Assembly (NCBI RefSeq): GCF_000745185.1
Contig: NZ_JQNJ01000001.1
Location: 1,511,501-1,575,500 of the forward strand
DNA length: 64,000 bases
Reading direction: 5' to 3'
From: Muricauda sp. MAR_2010_75
GTDB taxonomy: Bacteria; Bacteroidota; Bacteroidia; Flavobacteriales; Flavobacteriaceae
Shown: positions 1-8,470 of the stretch, piece after piece
Layout: the number at the start of each line of letters is the position of its first letter
How positions within the stretch are numbered: position 1 is the stretch's first letter
Made by a program: the position numbers and the translations under genes
The notes under the pieces: model-generated
What the model was told of the DNA's origin: nothing
Seen by the model: the letters and a program-made list of their open reading frames with translations, nothing else
Database searches by the model: none

Positions 1-31
1 CAGATGGAACTTTTGAATCCAATATGCCCAT
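1..31 (-). CDS. sdhA: Succinate dehydrogenase flavoprotein subunit, N-terminal fragment
   Basis: Only the first ten codons are inside the window, reading MGILDSKVPS. The ATG lies two bases after the sdhC stop codon. The peptide resembles the usual start of Bacteroidota SdhA, a short lead before the FAD-binding fold. The position immediately after SdhC fits the sdhCAB order of this phylum. The product would be the FAD-bearing catalytic subunit of complex II, oxidising succinate to fumarate. The identification rests on ten residues and gene order. Confidence 0.75.
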   Translation of the reverse strand, partial: MGILDSKVPS

Positions 32-33
32 AC

Positions 34-702
34 TTAATGTGTTATTGGGTTAAAGTGGTGATACAGGGCGATGAATGCAAAGCCCAAAGGAATGACCACC
101 GAAAATATTTTAGTGAATGTCTTTACGGCAGGCGTGTATTTGTTGTTCCATCCCATACTTTGGAACGAGGAAGCAAACCCATGCCATAGGTGAAGAGCCA
201 ACAATACAAAAGCCACTACGTAAAGAATGGTTCTCCAGAACGGCTCAAACTTTTCTACGGTTTCGTGGTAGTATCGGGTGGGATCTTCCGGGGAAACCTC
301 AATGTATTTGTAGGCCATCTCATGTACCCAGAAATCGTAGAAGTGCAATACCAAGAAAGCAAGCACCACCAATCCGGAATAGATCATGTTTCGGGAAACC
401 CAAGGTGCATTGGCACTGCCCTTGTACTTTACATAACTGCCTCCCCTGGCTTTTTTGTTCTGAATTTCAAGCGCAAAACCCATTACAAAATGGATGATTA
501 CGCCCGCAATCAAAATAGGCTGCAGTACAAATTGTACCAAAGGGTTGTATCCCATAAAATGGGACCAAGAGTTAAAAGTTTCCGGATCTATGACCGAAGT
601 AATATTAATGGTAAAATGTTGTGTGAGAAAAACAACCAAAAAAAGACCCGAAAGCGCCATTACCACTTTGCGGGCAATTGAAGATTTTATCAATCCACTC
701 AT
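34..702 (-). CDS. sdhC: Succinate dehydrogenase cytochrome b subunit
   Basis: This 222-residue membrane protein anchors complex II and passes electrons from succinate to menaquinone through haem b. About five hydrophobic helices are visible, near residues 13-33, 55-80, 103-124, 158-182 and 195-217. Histidines sit within or beside them, for example in LTQHFT, LVLHFYD and LALHLWHGF. These are the kind of residues that ligate two haems in the single-polypeptide type B anchors of Bacteroidota. The length matches that family. It is the first gene of the operon and sdhA follows after two bases. A TTG-N20-TAAATTTG promoter lies just upstream. Confidence 0.92.
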   Translation of the reverse strand: MSGLIKSSIARKVVMALSGLFLVVFLTQHFTINITSVIDPETFNSWSHFMGYNPLVQFVLQPILIAGVIIHFVMGFALEIQNKKARGGSYVKYKGSANAPWVSRNMIYSGLVVLAFLVLHFYDFWVHEMAYKYIEVSPEDPTRYYHETVEKFEPFWRTILYVVAFVLLALHLWHGFASSFQSMGWNNKYTPAVKTFTKIFSVVIPLGFAFIALYHHFNPITH

Positions 703-719
703 TAGTGCTGGTTTTCTGA

Positions 720-750
720 CAAATTTACGGTACGGTTAAGTTTTTAACAA
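720..750 (-). promoter_or_regulatory. Promoter of the sdh operon
   Basis: On the minus strand a TTG at 750-748 is followed after 20 bases by TAAATTTG (727-720). This matches the Bacteroidota TTTG-N19/20-TAnnTTTG promoter form. The sdhC ATG begins 18 bases further on. Assigned by eye; no transcript data. Confidence 0.6.
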
Positions 751-928
751 GCTTTCAACATCGTAAAACCAGTTATTTAGACTGATTTTAAGCTTGTGCG
801 AAATTAAATCAATGAAAAGGTTTTGTTACATTGATTTGCGGAGACTATTCATTTCAAAATTAGTAGGGAAGGAATCTATTCTAGGATTTTTGACCGATAT
901 TACAGAAGATTTTAACCAACCTAATGCC

Positions 929-1819
929 ATGGACATTGCCATTTTATCCGTAAGCCTCAATGTACATTCCACAAGAAGGATAGCTCAAGAAGCACAGGAG
1001 GCGGGGCATTATATTGAAATGATCGACCACACAAAATGCTCTGTAAAGTTGGGTGCGGACAAGCCCCAAATTTATTTGGATGATGAAGACATCACCGATG
1101 AGTTTGATGCCATTATTCCTCGAATTGGCACTACGGTCACAAGACATGGCGCAGCCATTGTCAAGCAATTTGAGATGAACCATATCTTTAGTACGGCCAG
1201 GTCATTGGGAATTACCCGGGCTCGGAATAAAGTTCGGACGTTGCAGATTATGGCCAGAAAGGGAATTCCCATACCGGAAACCGTGTTTTCCATCAATCCC
1301 CATAATGTTGAAGACCAGATCAAACTTTTGGGAGGAGGACCGGTCATCATAAAATTACAGGAAGGTACCCAAGGCAAAGGGGTGATGTTGGCCGAGAGCA
1401 AGAAATCGGCAAAATCCATTATCGATACCTTATACAATATGAACACCAGTATTCTGCTACAGGAATATATTGAAGAGGCCCATGGCGAGGACCTTCGGAT
1501 TATTGTGGTGGGCAACAAAGTGGTGGCCAGCATGAAGCGGACCAGCCATATGGATGACTTCAGGTCCAATGTACATCGCGGTGCGGAGACAGAAGCGGTA
1601 AAATTGACTCCAAAAGAGAAATTCATCGCAATAAATGCCACCAAGCACTTGGGGCTTGGAGTGGCTGGGGTGGACCTTATCCGCTCCAAAAAAGGACCTT
1701 TGCTGATAGAGGTCAATGCTTCACCGGGTTTAAAAGGAATTGAAGCTGCAACCAATGTAAATGTTGCCAAACATATTATTCAGTTTGTAGAAAAGAATGG
1801 GCGCAGAAAACGAAAATAA
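929..1819 (+). CDS. RimK-like ATP-grasp amino-acid ligase
   Basis: This 296-residue protein belongs to the RimK family of ATP-grasp ligases. These join glutamate or another amino acid to a protein or peptide carboxyl end; E. coli RimK acts on ribosomal protein S6. The ATP-grasp glycine loop GTQGKG is at residues 146-151. The QEYIEEAHGEDLR stretch is at 178-190, and the metal-binding VGVDLIRS...LIEVNASPG region is at 247-267. The frame is open 45 codons further upstream, but ATG 929 gives the family's usual start MDIAILSV and normal length. The next gene, an M14-type hydrolase, overlaps its end by 23 bases. The true acceptor is unknown, so rimK is not assigned as a symbol. Confidence 0.85.
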   Translation: MDIAILSVSLNVHSTRRIAQEAQEAGHYIEMIDHTKCSVKLGADKPQIYLDDEDITDEFDAIIPRIGTTVTRHGAAIVKQFEMNHIFSTARSLGITRARNKVRTLQIMARKGIPIPETVFSINPHNVEDQIKLLGGGPVIIKLQEGTQGKGVMLAESKKSAKSIIDTLYNMNTSILLQEYIEEAHGEDLRIIVVGNKVVASMKRTSHMDDFRSNVHRGAETEAVKLTPKEKFIAINATKHLGLGVAGVDLIRSKKGPLLIEVNASPGLKGIEAATNVNVAKHIIQFVEKNGRRKRK

Positions 1820-2756
1820 GACGCTGACCATAAATGGTGAAACCATTGCTCCGGGAGAAAATAAACTGTTGCAATTGAACATTGCGCGACTTCCAACCGG
1901 TACTTTGATAGATATTCCCGTGCATGTATTCAATGGCAAAAGGGCGGGGCCAACCGTTTTGGTCCAAGCGGGATTGCATGGCGATGAGATCAATGGTGTG
2001 GAGACTTTACGAAGGATGCTTCAAGAAAACAAATTCGCCATAAAAAAGGGAGCCGTGATTGTAGTACCGATTCTAAACATATTCGGATTTATCCATTTTT
2101 CTAGGGATGTGCCAGACGGGAAGGATGTAAACCGGAGTTTTCCGGGGCGGAAGACAGGATCATTGGCCAGTCGGATTGCCCATACCTACACCGAACAGAT
2201 TTTACCCCAAGTCGATTTTGGCATAGACCTGCATACGGGAGGAAGCCAACGGCACAATCATCCACAGGCAAGGTATACCTCAGGAGATGCCCAAAGTGAA
2301 GCCTTGGCCAAAGCATTCAATGCCCCATTTTATTTTGCCTCGAAATTGATAACTGGTTCTTTTCGGAAGGCCACGTATAAAATGGGAATTCCTACCATGG
2401 TCTATGAGTCAGGGGAGAGTATGCGCTTTGATGAAAATGCCATAGCCATAGGGATGCGTGGGGTGGAAAATGTGTTTCAATTTTTGGGGATGGTATCAAA
2501 AGGAAAAAAGGTAAAGCAAGAACCATCTATTCATCTGGAATCCACTCGTTGGATTCGGGCACCACGAGCTGGAATGTTTATTCCGCAAGTGGGCAACGGC
2601 GAGGCTGTGAACAAAGGTCAGGTTTTGGGACTGACCACGGATACATTTACCAAAAAGAACAAAAAAGTAAAGGCACCTTATGATGGACACGTCATCTGCG
2701 TTAACCATCAAGCCGTGGTAAACCAAGGGGATGCGCTATTCCACATAGGGCGTTAA
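1797..2756 (+). CDS. Succinylglutamate desuccinylase/aspartoacylase family (M14-like) zinc hydrolase
   Basis: This 319-residue enzyme has the M14/AstE-AspA fold. Probable zinc ligands are H61 and E64 in AGLHGDE and H146 in DLHTG, and DVNRSFPG follows at 110-117 as in the family. Residues from about 250 to 319 form a biotinyl/lipoyl-like beta domain with two repeats of the form P..G.....V..G. Such enzymes remove an acyl group or an amino acid from a substrate. The start codon lies inside the ATP-grasp gene, implying translational coupling. The pair may attach and trim an amino acid on the same target, which is an inference. Its 3' end overlaps the convergent next gene by 21 bases. Confidence 0.85.
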   Translation: MGAENENKTLTINGETIAPGENKLLQLNIARLPTGTLIDIPVHVFNGKRAGPTVLVQAGLHGDEINGVETLRRMLQENKFAIKKGAVIVVPILNIFGFIHFSRDVPDGKDVNRSFPGRKTGSLASRIAHTYTEQILPQVDFGIDLHTGGSQRHNHPQARYTSGDAQSEALAKAFNAPFYFASKLITGSFRKATYKMGIPTMVYESGESMRFDENAIAIGMRGVENVFQFLGMVSKGKKVKQEPSIHLESTRWIRAPRAGMFIPQVGNGEAVNKGQVLGLTTDTFTKKNKKVKAPYDGHVICVNHQAVVNQGDALFHIGR

Positions 2757-3179
2757 CCCTGCTTTTTTCTCATCAATTTTTGATAGACTCCACTTAATGG
2801 CATTCTCAAGATCGGAGAATTGCCGAATGTTGTCCTTGAAGAACATTTTTTCCAGCACAATGCTGGACAACCCGCCTTTGTTGTAGGCAACAACAGAGTA
2901 AAATTCGAGTTGGTGCCTGTTCTTGTAGAATTTCAGCCAATCTGTTGGGATTACAGAGTAGTTGTGAATTCGGTTGGAAATGTAAGCGATAGGGTTGTCC
3001 TTACCAAGGATTTCATAGGCAATATTGATAATTTTTTTGGCCATGGTCCAGTTGAAGACCACCCCTTCTTTGATTTCGGAAATAACCAATCCATCAAAAA
3101 AATAGAACACACCAAAATCACACTCCCGTATTTCCCGGATGTTCTTAAAATAATCAATTTCCTTGACCGTCTTTTTCAT
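2736..3179 (-). CDS. Conserved flavobacterial protein, STAS/SpoIIAA-like
   Basis: A 147-residue soluble protein with no signal peptide or membrane segment. The sequence, with FGVFYFFDG, VVFNWTMAK, AYISNRIHNYSV and YNKGGLSS, resembles small proteins common in Flavobacteriaceae that are sometimes placed in the STAS/SEC14-like fold. No catalytic residues can be named. The frame extends seven codons upstream to a GTG, but ATG 3179 (MKKTVKEIDYF) is preferred. It converges on and overlaps the M14 hydrolase gene. Function unknown. Confidence 0.75.
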   Translation of the reverse strand: MKKTVKEIDYFKNIREIRECDFGVFYFFDGLVISEIKEGVVFNWTMAKKIINIAYEILGKDNPIAYISNRIHNYSVIPTDWLKFYKNRHQLEFYSVVAYNKGGLSSIVLEKMFFKDNIRQFSDLENAIKWSLSKIDEKKAGLTPYVE

Positions 3180-3331
3180 GGCGAACAAACACTTTATCAC
3201 AGCCCTTAAAATTAAGGAATCCGTTTATGATAGAAACAAAACTTTATGAACACCCGAGCTGCACTAGTGTATTGGCCATTTCAATTGACGGGGCCTGATG
3301 CAATTTGCAAATTAATAAGAAGGGATATTAA

Positions 3332-4510
3332 CTAGAGATAACTCAACCACCACTTTTGCCGGTTTGCGGTTTTGTAGGTATTGTACCATTTGCAAAGAGG
3401 GAACAGTGCCGAGGTCAGCAAAATCCAAATGAGGTAGACCACCCACAATCCAAAACCGTAGCCCCTAAGTTGCGGTTGAAGTGTTACCCATAAGTCGATG
3501 ACCATATCTGAGAAGCTAAATCCGGTTGCAATGGCAGCGACAACGGCCAACGCATGGATAACATAGATATGAACAATGTAAAAAAACATGGGAACGCGAC
3601 CAATGATCACTAATTTTTCGGCCCATCGATTTTGCACATTTTCCACCATGGCGAGGAAAATTAAGGAGGGTCCCAAAGTAATCAACAGATAGAGCAACGA
3701 TGGAGGATATTTAGTGACGTTAAAGTACGAAGCAATGGTCATGCCAAGAGAATTCTGTTGGGCCCATGCATACGGATCACCATATATGTTCAGGGTTCTG
3801 ATGACAAAAAACAGTACGGTCAATCCCAACCCCAATTGGAATAACCTTTTTATTCTGAGTTTTGAATCATACGTAGGTTTGTACAATTCTCCAAAATAAT
3901 ACCCCAAGGGCATCACAAAAATCCATGGAATTATGGGATACCCAACAAAAACTTGAAAGCTGCCCATATCCACAATATTAAACACATGCAAAAAAGTCCA
4001 AAAACCTGAGGCAACCGAATCTGTAGGCGCAATTGGGTCCAATAGATTATGACCAAAAATCACTACCAAAGCAAGCCCGATCATCAACTTTTTGGGGAGG
4101 TGTATAAATCCGGCCAAGAAAATCATGCTGATGCCCAACACCCAGATCACCTGCAGGAGTATGGTGGAATAATCCAACTTAAACATCCAAGCCAATTTTA
4201 TCACCGTTAGTTCGGCTATTACCAACCAAAGTCCACGTTTCAGCAGCCAAACGGACAATGATTTTTTATCCAGCCGTTGACCCACAAAAAAAGCAGAGGT
4301 TCCAGCAAGAAAAACAAAGACTGGAGCGCAAAAATGCGTCACAAAACGAGTCCAAAACAAGGGAACGTTGGTTTGCGAAATATCTGCTGGGTCGAACAGA
4401 TAGGCATCGGCATGAAAATAATCACGAACATGGTCTAGTGCCATGATGACCATGACAACACCACGTAGCATGTCAATGGATTTGATTCGGTTTTTGCGGT
4501 CAGATTTCAT
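3332..4510 (-). CDS. Multi-pass membrane protein, heparan-alpha-glucosaminide acetyltransferase-like (DUF1624)
   Basis: A 392-residue integral membrane protein with about ten hydrophobic segments. The N-terminus carries the DUF1624 signature: R.KSIDMLRGVVMVIMALDHVRDYF, then FVTHFCAPVFVFLAGTSAF. In the eukaryotic relative HGSNAT this region moves acetyl groups from cytosolic acetyl-CoA to sugars across the membrane; bacterial members are mostly uncharacterised. The DHVRDYF histidine and aspartate are likely functional. It stands alone on the minus strand, and no operon partner overlaps it. The substrate is unknown. Confidence 0.82.
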   Translation of the reverse strand: MKSDRKNRIKSIDMLRGVVMVIMALDHVRDYFHADAYLFDPADISQTNVPLFWTRFVTHFCAPVFVFLAGTSAFFVGQRLDKKSLSVWLLKRGLWLVIAELTVIKLAWMFKLDYSTILLQVIWVLGISMIFLAGFIHLPKKLMIGLALVVIFGHNLLDPIAPTDSVASGFWTFLHVFNIVDMGSFQVFVGYPIIPWIFVMPLGYYFGELYKPTYDSKLRIKRLFQLGLGLTVLFFVIRTLNIYGDPYAWAQQNSLGMTIASYFNVTKYPPSLLYLLITLGPSLIFLAMVENVQNRWAEKLVIIGRVPMFFYIVHIYVIHALAVVAAIATGFSFSDMVIDLWVTLQPQLRGYGFGLWVVYLIWILLTSALFPLCKWYNTYKTANRQKWWLSYL

Positions 4511-4613
4511 AATTGCTGCGGTTTCAAATGTGTGAATGGTAACTGGTTGATGTATTGGAATTTACTAGGCCAAACTACACAAATCCCATGAAAAAATTGA
4601 CCCGAAAATTGCT

Positions 4614-5090
4614 TTATTTTATGGGGACCCAAACTTCCTCTTCGGCAGTGCTGTCGAAAGGGCTATATCCAACAGGCATAATTTCAAAATGGGGTCTTTG
4701 GTCAACACTGAACCCTGATTTTGGCATCCATTCCCCAAAAATAAAAGCAGCAGTTTTTGGAAAATTGCTTGGTAGGCCCTTATGCATAAAAACTGCATAT
4801 TTTCCTGAAACGGTTATGGTTTCCATGGCTTCGGGGACTTCGGAAAAATGTTTGGATGCAATGGCCGCCCATTTTTCAAATTCAGTATGGGGATTCATTT
4901 TCGAAGTTGTGGTATCCATATCAAAAACTTGAACAGAATACTTTTCAATCTCCTTGGAAACTTTTAACGTGATCAACATTTTTTGAAAACGCTCCCATAA
5001 CGAGCGGGTTTCATTTTTTGCGGTCGAGGTCTGTATGCGAAGGCCCACTAGTTCTGTTTGGGTTAGGTCAACAATTTTTGGGGATTTCAT
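4614..5090 (-). CDS. GyrI-like/AraC effector-binding domain protein
   Basis: A 158-residue stand-alone protein resembling the GyrI-like small-molecule-binding fold found in AraC effector domains and in GyrI/SbmC. Typical features are VDLTQTELVGLRIQTS near the start, a central YAVFMHKGLPSNFPKTAAFIFGEW segment, and FEIMPVGY...EEEVWVPIK at the end. It has no DNA-binding domain. The start overlaps the stop of the DUF2721 gene by four bases (ATGA), so the two are co-translated. The ligand is unknown; a role in binding or detoxifying a small hydrophobic compound is only a guess from the fold. Confidence 0.8.
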   Translation of the reverse strand: MKSPKIVDLTQTELVGLRIQTSTAKNETRSLWERFQKMLITLKVSKEIEKYSVQVFDMDTTTSKMNPHTEFEKWAAIASKHFSEVPEAMETITVSGKYAVFMHKGLPSNFPKTAAFIFGEWMPKSGFSVDQRPHFEIMPVGYSPFDSTAEEEVWVPIK

Positions 5091-5476
5091 TTTTCCATAT
5101 TTTTAAGTTGTATGCCCAAGGCCTTGGTGGAGAGCTGCACTTCCAAAAGTGAAAGGACCAATGAGATGACCAAGAACACCAAACTGATTCCAAAAATGAC
5201 ATTGGCCCAAATATCCAGTTCCACATAAATGAGAAACATGGTAATGGCGGCCAACAAAAAACTGATGATGGCCGTGGCCTGCATGTTCTTAATGATTCCC
5301 AACCGTTTGCGTAGCTGATGAATTTGTTCTTTTAAAGGCTGCGCCGAGGTTTCCTCAAACTGTTTGTGCAACTGCCGAATAAGAGCTGCAATAGCCAAAT
5401 AACGGGCATTATAGGCCAACATGGTAAGGGAAATGGCAGGGAACAATAGGGCGGGAATGCTTAGGTTGAGCTGCAT
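5087..5476 (-). CDS. DUF2721 family membrane protein
   Basis: A 129-residue protein with three hydrophobic segments. The first (SIPALLFPAISLTMLAYNAR) is followed by a charged amphipathic stretch with many Arg and Lys. Two further helices follow at about 67-85 and 90-112. This is the DUF2721 layout. The open frame runs another 115 codons upstream through the divergent peptidase promoter and gene, but that part is unlike the family. ATG 5476 gives normal length. It overlaps the GyrI-like gene by four bases. Function unknown. Confidence 0.8.
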   Translation of the reverse strand: MQLNLSIPALLFPAISLTMLAYNARYLAIAALIRQLHKQFEETSAQPLKEQIHQLRKRLGIIKNMQATAIISFLLAAITMFLIYVELDIWANVIFGISLVFLVISLVLSLLEVQLSTKALGIQLKNMEK

Positions 5477-5557
5477 GTATTTTTCTTTGAACAGGGAAGG
5501 TATGAATTTGTCTTGGGGAACACAATTACCTACATTTGGGCCAACCAAATTATTCAT

Positions 5558-6850
5558 ATGAAATATTCTCCCATAGACAGTAATCTGTTTGTAAAAAATC
5601 GCAAAAAATTCACGGCACAGATGAAGCCAAAAAGTATAGCCGTGTTCAATTCCAATGATATCTATCCCATAGGTGCCGATAGTACCTTGCCTTTTGAACA
5701 GAGCCGAGACCTTTTTTACCTCTGCGGTGCCGATCAAGAGGAAACCATTTTGTTGTTGTTTCCGGATGCCATGGATCCCAAGCACCGTGAAATATTGTTC
5801 GTTAGGGAGACCAATGACCATATTGCGGTTTGGGAAGGTGCCAAACTTACCAAGGAAAAAGCCACGGAAGTATCAGGCATTGAAACTGTGTACTGGCTCA
5901 CAGATTTTGACAAGGTCCTTTTTGATTTGATGACCGAGGCGGATACCATTTATTTCAACACCAATGAGCACTACCGCCAAGCGGTGGAGACCCAGACTCG
6001 TGAAGATCGTTTTATTGAAAAATGTAAAAAGGATTTTCCTGCCCACCAATGGGCCAAGAGCAATCCCATTTTGCAACAAATTCGGGGAATTAAGGAACCC
6101 GAGGAAATTGCTATCATGCAGACCGCTTGCGATATTACCGAAAAGGGCTTCCGAAGAATTCTTGAATTTGTAAAGCCAGGGGTTTGGGAATACGAAATTG
6201 AGGCTGAGTTTTTGCATGAATTTGTTCGGAACCGTTCCAAAGGATATGCCTATGCACCCATCATTGCAGCTGGGAACAATGCCAATGTACTCCACTATTT
6301 GGAAAACAACCAACAGGTAAAAGATGGTGATATGATCTTATTGGATTTGGCTGCCGAATATGCCAATTATTCTTCGGACATGACCCGGACCATTCCTGCC
6401 AACGGCAGATTTACGGATAGACATAAAGAAGTGTACAGTGCTGTACTTCGGGTAAAAAATGAAGCTACCAAAATGTTGGTGCCTGGCGTTATTTGGGCTG
6501 AATTTCATAAGGAAGTTGGTAAAATCATGACCTCAGAACTGATTGGTTTGGGACTTTTGGATAAAGCTGATGTCCAGAACGAAAATCCAGATTGGCCTGC
6601 CTATAAAAAATACTTTATGCACGGCACCAGCCATCATATTGGATTAAACACCCATGATTATGGAGAATTAAAAACGCCCATGAAACCCAACATGGTCTTT
6701 ACCGTGGAACCTGGAATTTACATTCCAGATGAAGGTATGGGCATTCGTTTGGAGGATGATGTGGTCATTCAGGAAACGGGGGAACCCTTCAACCTGATGC
6801 GCAACATTCCTATTGAGATTGAAGAGATTGAGGAGTTGATGAATGCCTAA
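5558..6850 (+). CDS. pepP: Xaa-Pro aminopeptidase (aminopeptidase P family)
   Basis: This 430-residue M24 metallopeptidase removes the N-terminal residue from peptides with proline in the second position. It has the aminopeptidase P N-terminal domain (about 1-135) and the pita-bread catalytic domain. The dimetal ligands appear to be D263, D274, H355, E384 and E399, in LLDLAAE, SSDMTRT, MHGTSHH, TVEPGIY and RLEDD. ATG 5558 (MKYSPIDSNLF) is chosen over an upstream in-frame codon that would overlap the divergent promoter region. The next gene, a Crp/Fnr regulator, starts in TAATG, sharing one base with this stop. Confidence 0.92.
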   Translation: MKYSPIDSNLFVKNRKKFTAQMKPKSIAVFNSNDIYPIGADSTLPFEQSRDLFYLCGADQEETILLLFPDAMDPKHREILFVRETNDHIAVWEGAKLTKEKATEVSGIETVYWLTDFDKVLFDLMTEADTIYFNTNEHYRQAVETQTREDRFIEKCKKDFPAHQWAKSNPILQQIRGIKEPEEIAIMQTACDITEKGFRRILEFVKPGVWEYEIEAEFLHEFVRNRSKGYAYAPIIAAGNNANVLHYLENNQQVKDGDMILLDLAAEYANYSSDMTRTIPANGRFTDRHKEVYSAVLRVKNEATKMLVPGVIWAEFHKEVGKIMTSELIGLGLLDKADVQNENPDWPAYKKYFMHGTSHHIGLNTHDYGELKTPMKPNMVFTVEPGIYIPDEGMGIRLEDDVVIQETGEPFNLMRNIPIEIEEIEELMNA

Positions 6851-7410
6851 TGCATCCGCTACGAAAACATATTGAAGAACTGATTGCATTGACCGATGAG
6901 GAATTCGATATGGTTTTGAGCCATTTTGAACCCATCCAAAAACGAAAACATCAGTACATTGTCCAAGAGGGCGATTTGGTGGACAAGGAATATTGGATTC
7001 TAAAAGGATGTCTCAAAAGTTATTTTTTGGATGATGAGGGAAAAGAACACATTCTTCAATTTGGCATGGAAAACTGGTGGATCACTGATTACGAATCCTT
7101 CATCAAACACATCCCTTCAAAAATTTCAATAGACTGTATTGAGGACAGTGAACTCCTGTATATTACCTTTGAAAATAGGGAAAAACTAACGGCCCAAATG
7201 CACAAGATGGAACGCTTTTGGGCCAAAAAAAGCAAATTTGGAAGAATTGCGCTCCAAAACAGGATTCTTTCCCTCCTAAAAAATTCGGCCAAAGAGCGCT
7301 ATGATCTTCTTTTGGAACAATATCCGCAGTTGTTTCAACGGGTTCCCAAAAAACTCATCGCAGCTTATTTAGGGGTGTCGCGAGAGACCTTGAGCCGATT
7401 ACAATCCTAG
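6850..7410 (+). CDS. Crp/Fnr family transcriptional regulator
   Basis: A 186-residue regulator with a cyclic-nucleotide-binding-like beta-roll at about 15-110 (IVQEGDLVDKEYWILKGCLKSYF). A dimerisation helix follows, and a C-terminal helix-turn-helix in KKLIAAYLGVSRETLSRL. The protein ends just after the recognition helix, as in other short Bacteroidota members. No cysteine cluster for an Fe-S centre of the FNR type is visible. It overlaps pepP by one base. A textbook TGTGA-N6-TCACA palindrome lies 14 bases after its stop, upstream of the tautomerase operon, and is its most likely target. Confidence 0.88.
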   Translation: MHPLRKHIEELIALTDEEFDMVLSHFEPIQKRKHQYIVQEGDLVDKEYWILKGCLKSYFLDDEGKEHILQFGMENWWITDYESFIKHIPSKISIDCIEDSELLYITFENREKLTAQMHKMERFWAKKSKFGRIALQNRILSLLKNSAKERYDLLLEQYPQLFQRVPKKLIAAYLGVSRETLSRLQS

Positions 7411-7423
7411 ACTGACTATATTT

Positions 7424-7459
7424 TGTGACCTACATCACACCAAATCTGTGATATAGGTC
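7424..7459. promoter_or_regulatory. Crp/Fnr-type operator palindrome
   Basis: TGTGACCTACATCACA at 7424-7439 matches TGTGA-N6-TCACA exactly. A second half-site TGTGA is at 7447-7451. It belongs to a larger imperfect inverted repeat in which GACCTACATCACA (7427-7439) pairs with TGTGATATAGGTC (7447-7459), 12 of 13 bases. The site lies between the Crp/Fnr gene and the tautomerase gene, 57-93 bases before ATG 7517. The Crp/Fnr protein encoded next door is the likely binder. Confidence 0.65.
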
Positions 7460-7516
7460 CTTCCTCAGCTATTTATCCCACCGCACCTTTGTAGGGTAAT
7501 TTTAAATAGAGAAAAA

Positions 7517-7720
7517 ATGCCATACGTAAACATTAAGGTTACCGATGAGCAGGTAACCCCAGCCCAAAAACGGAAATTGATTGAGGGCGTTACCCAATTG
7601 TTGGTGGACGTGCTCAACAAAAATCCGAAAACCACCCATATTGTAATTGATGAGGTCCCCATTGACAATTGGGGGTATGATGGGAAACAGTATTCAGAAG
7701 CAAAAAAACAAAGTGCATGA
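7517..7720 (+). CDS. 4-oxalocrotonate tautomerase family protein
   Basis: A 67-residue protein of the 4-OT family, which interconverts keto and enol forms using the N-terminal proline as base. The start MPYVNIKVTD places Pro2 correctly after Met removal, and the length matches the 60-70 residue subunits that assemble into hexamers. The substrate cannot be read from the sequence. The stop overlaps the start of the SDR gene by four bases (ATGA). The upstream region carries the Crp/Fnr palindrome. Confidence 0.88.
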   Translation: MPYVNIKVTDEQVTPAQKRKLIEGVTQLLVDVLNKNPKTTHIVIDEVPIDNWGYDGKQYSEAKKQSA

Positions 7721-8460
7721 AAAACAAGACAGTGATTATAACAGGGGCGTCCACAGGATTGGGAAAGGAAACCGCCCGCTATTTTTTGGAAAGAGGCAGT
7801 AATGTGGTCATGAACTCCTCTAACGCATCAAATTTGGAAATGACATTCCAGTCGTTGGGATCACCGGACAATGCCGCGTATGTTGTTGGGGACATCAGCA
7901 TAAGGGAAACCGGAAAAAAATTAGCGGAGACCGCCTTGGAAAAATTCGGGTCCATTGATGTGTTGATCAACAATGCTGGGATTTTTGCCCCCAAGCCTTT
8001 TCTTGATGTAAATGAGGCCGACTTGGAAGCATTTTGGAAGGTGAACCTATTGGGAACTTACATTACTTCTCAAGAGGCGATACCCCACATGATTGAGCAG
8101 GGTGGCGGAGCCATTATCAATATTGGAACCGTTTTGGTGGACCATGCCATTGATGGGTTTCCAGCAACCGCTCCCTTGACGAGTAAAGGTGCCATCCATG
8201 CGTTGACAAGACAACTCGCAGCTGAATTTGGCAAGCAGAAGATTCGGGTAAATACCATTGCCCCGGGAATCATCAGAAGTCCCCTTCAAGGTAAAATTGG
8301 GGTGGAAGATGCGGACAGCCTAGCCGGATTACATCTGTTAAACCGGATTGGTGAAGCACTGGAAATAGCAGAGGCTGCCTACTATTTGGCTTCTGCGGAA
8401 TTTATAACAGGCGAGACCATTAATGTGGCCGGTGGACACACTGTGGGCCATGCCATTTAA
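7717..8460 (+). CDS. SDR family protein lacking the catalytic tyrosine
   Basis: A 247-residue classical short-chain dehydrogenase/reductase fold. The cofactor motif TGASTGLG is at residues 9-16, followed by NNAGIFAP and, later, IRVNTIAPGIIRSPL. The usual active-site YxxxK is not present. Lysine K157 is kept in TSKGA, but the position four residues before it is proline (P153), and no tyrosine is nearby. The expected catalytic serine is replaced by threonine in NIGT. It may use another proton donor or be a non-canonical member. It is co-translated with the tautomerase and followed by an NTF2-like gene. Confidence 0.85.
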   Translation: MKNKTVIITGASTGLGKETARYFLERGSNVVMNSSNASNLEMTFQSLGSPDNAAYVVGDISIRETGKKLAETALEKFGSIDVLINNAGIFAPKPFLDVNEADLEAFWKVNLLGTYITSQEAIPHMIEQGGGAIINIGTVLVDHAIDGFPATAPLTSKGAIHALTRQLAAEFGKQKIRVNTIAPGIIRSPLQGKIGVEDADSLAGLHLLNRIGEALEIAEAAYYLASAEFITGETINVAGGHTVGHAI

Positions 8461-8470
8461 AACGATTGTT

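Noticed and set aside
1072..1770. Long minus-strand open frame (232 codons) opposite the ATP-grasp gene
   Set aside because: It is antisense to a gene with clear family motifs, and its translation is low-complexity Ser/Thr/Leu with no domain.
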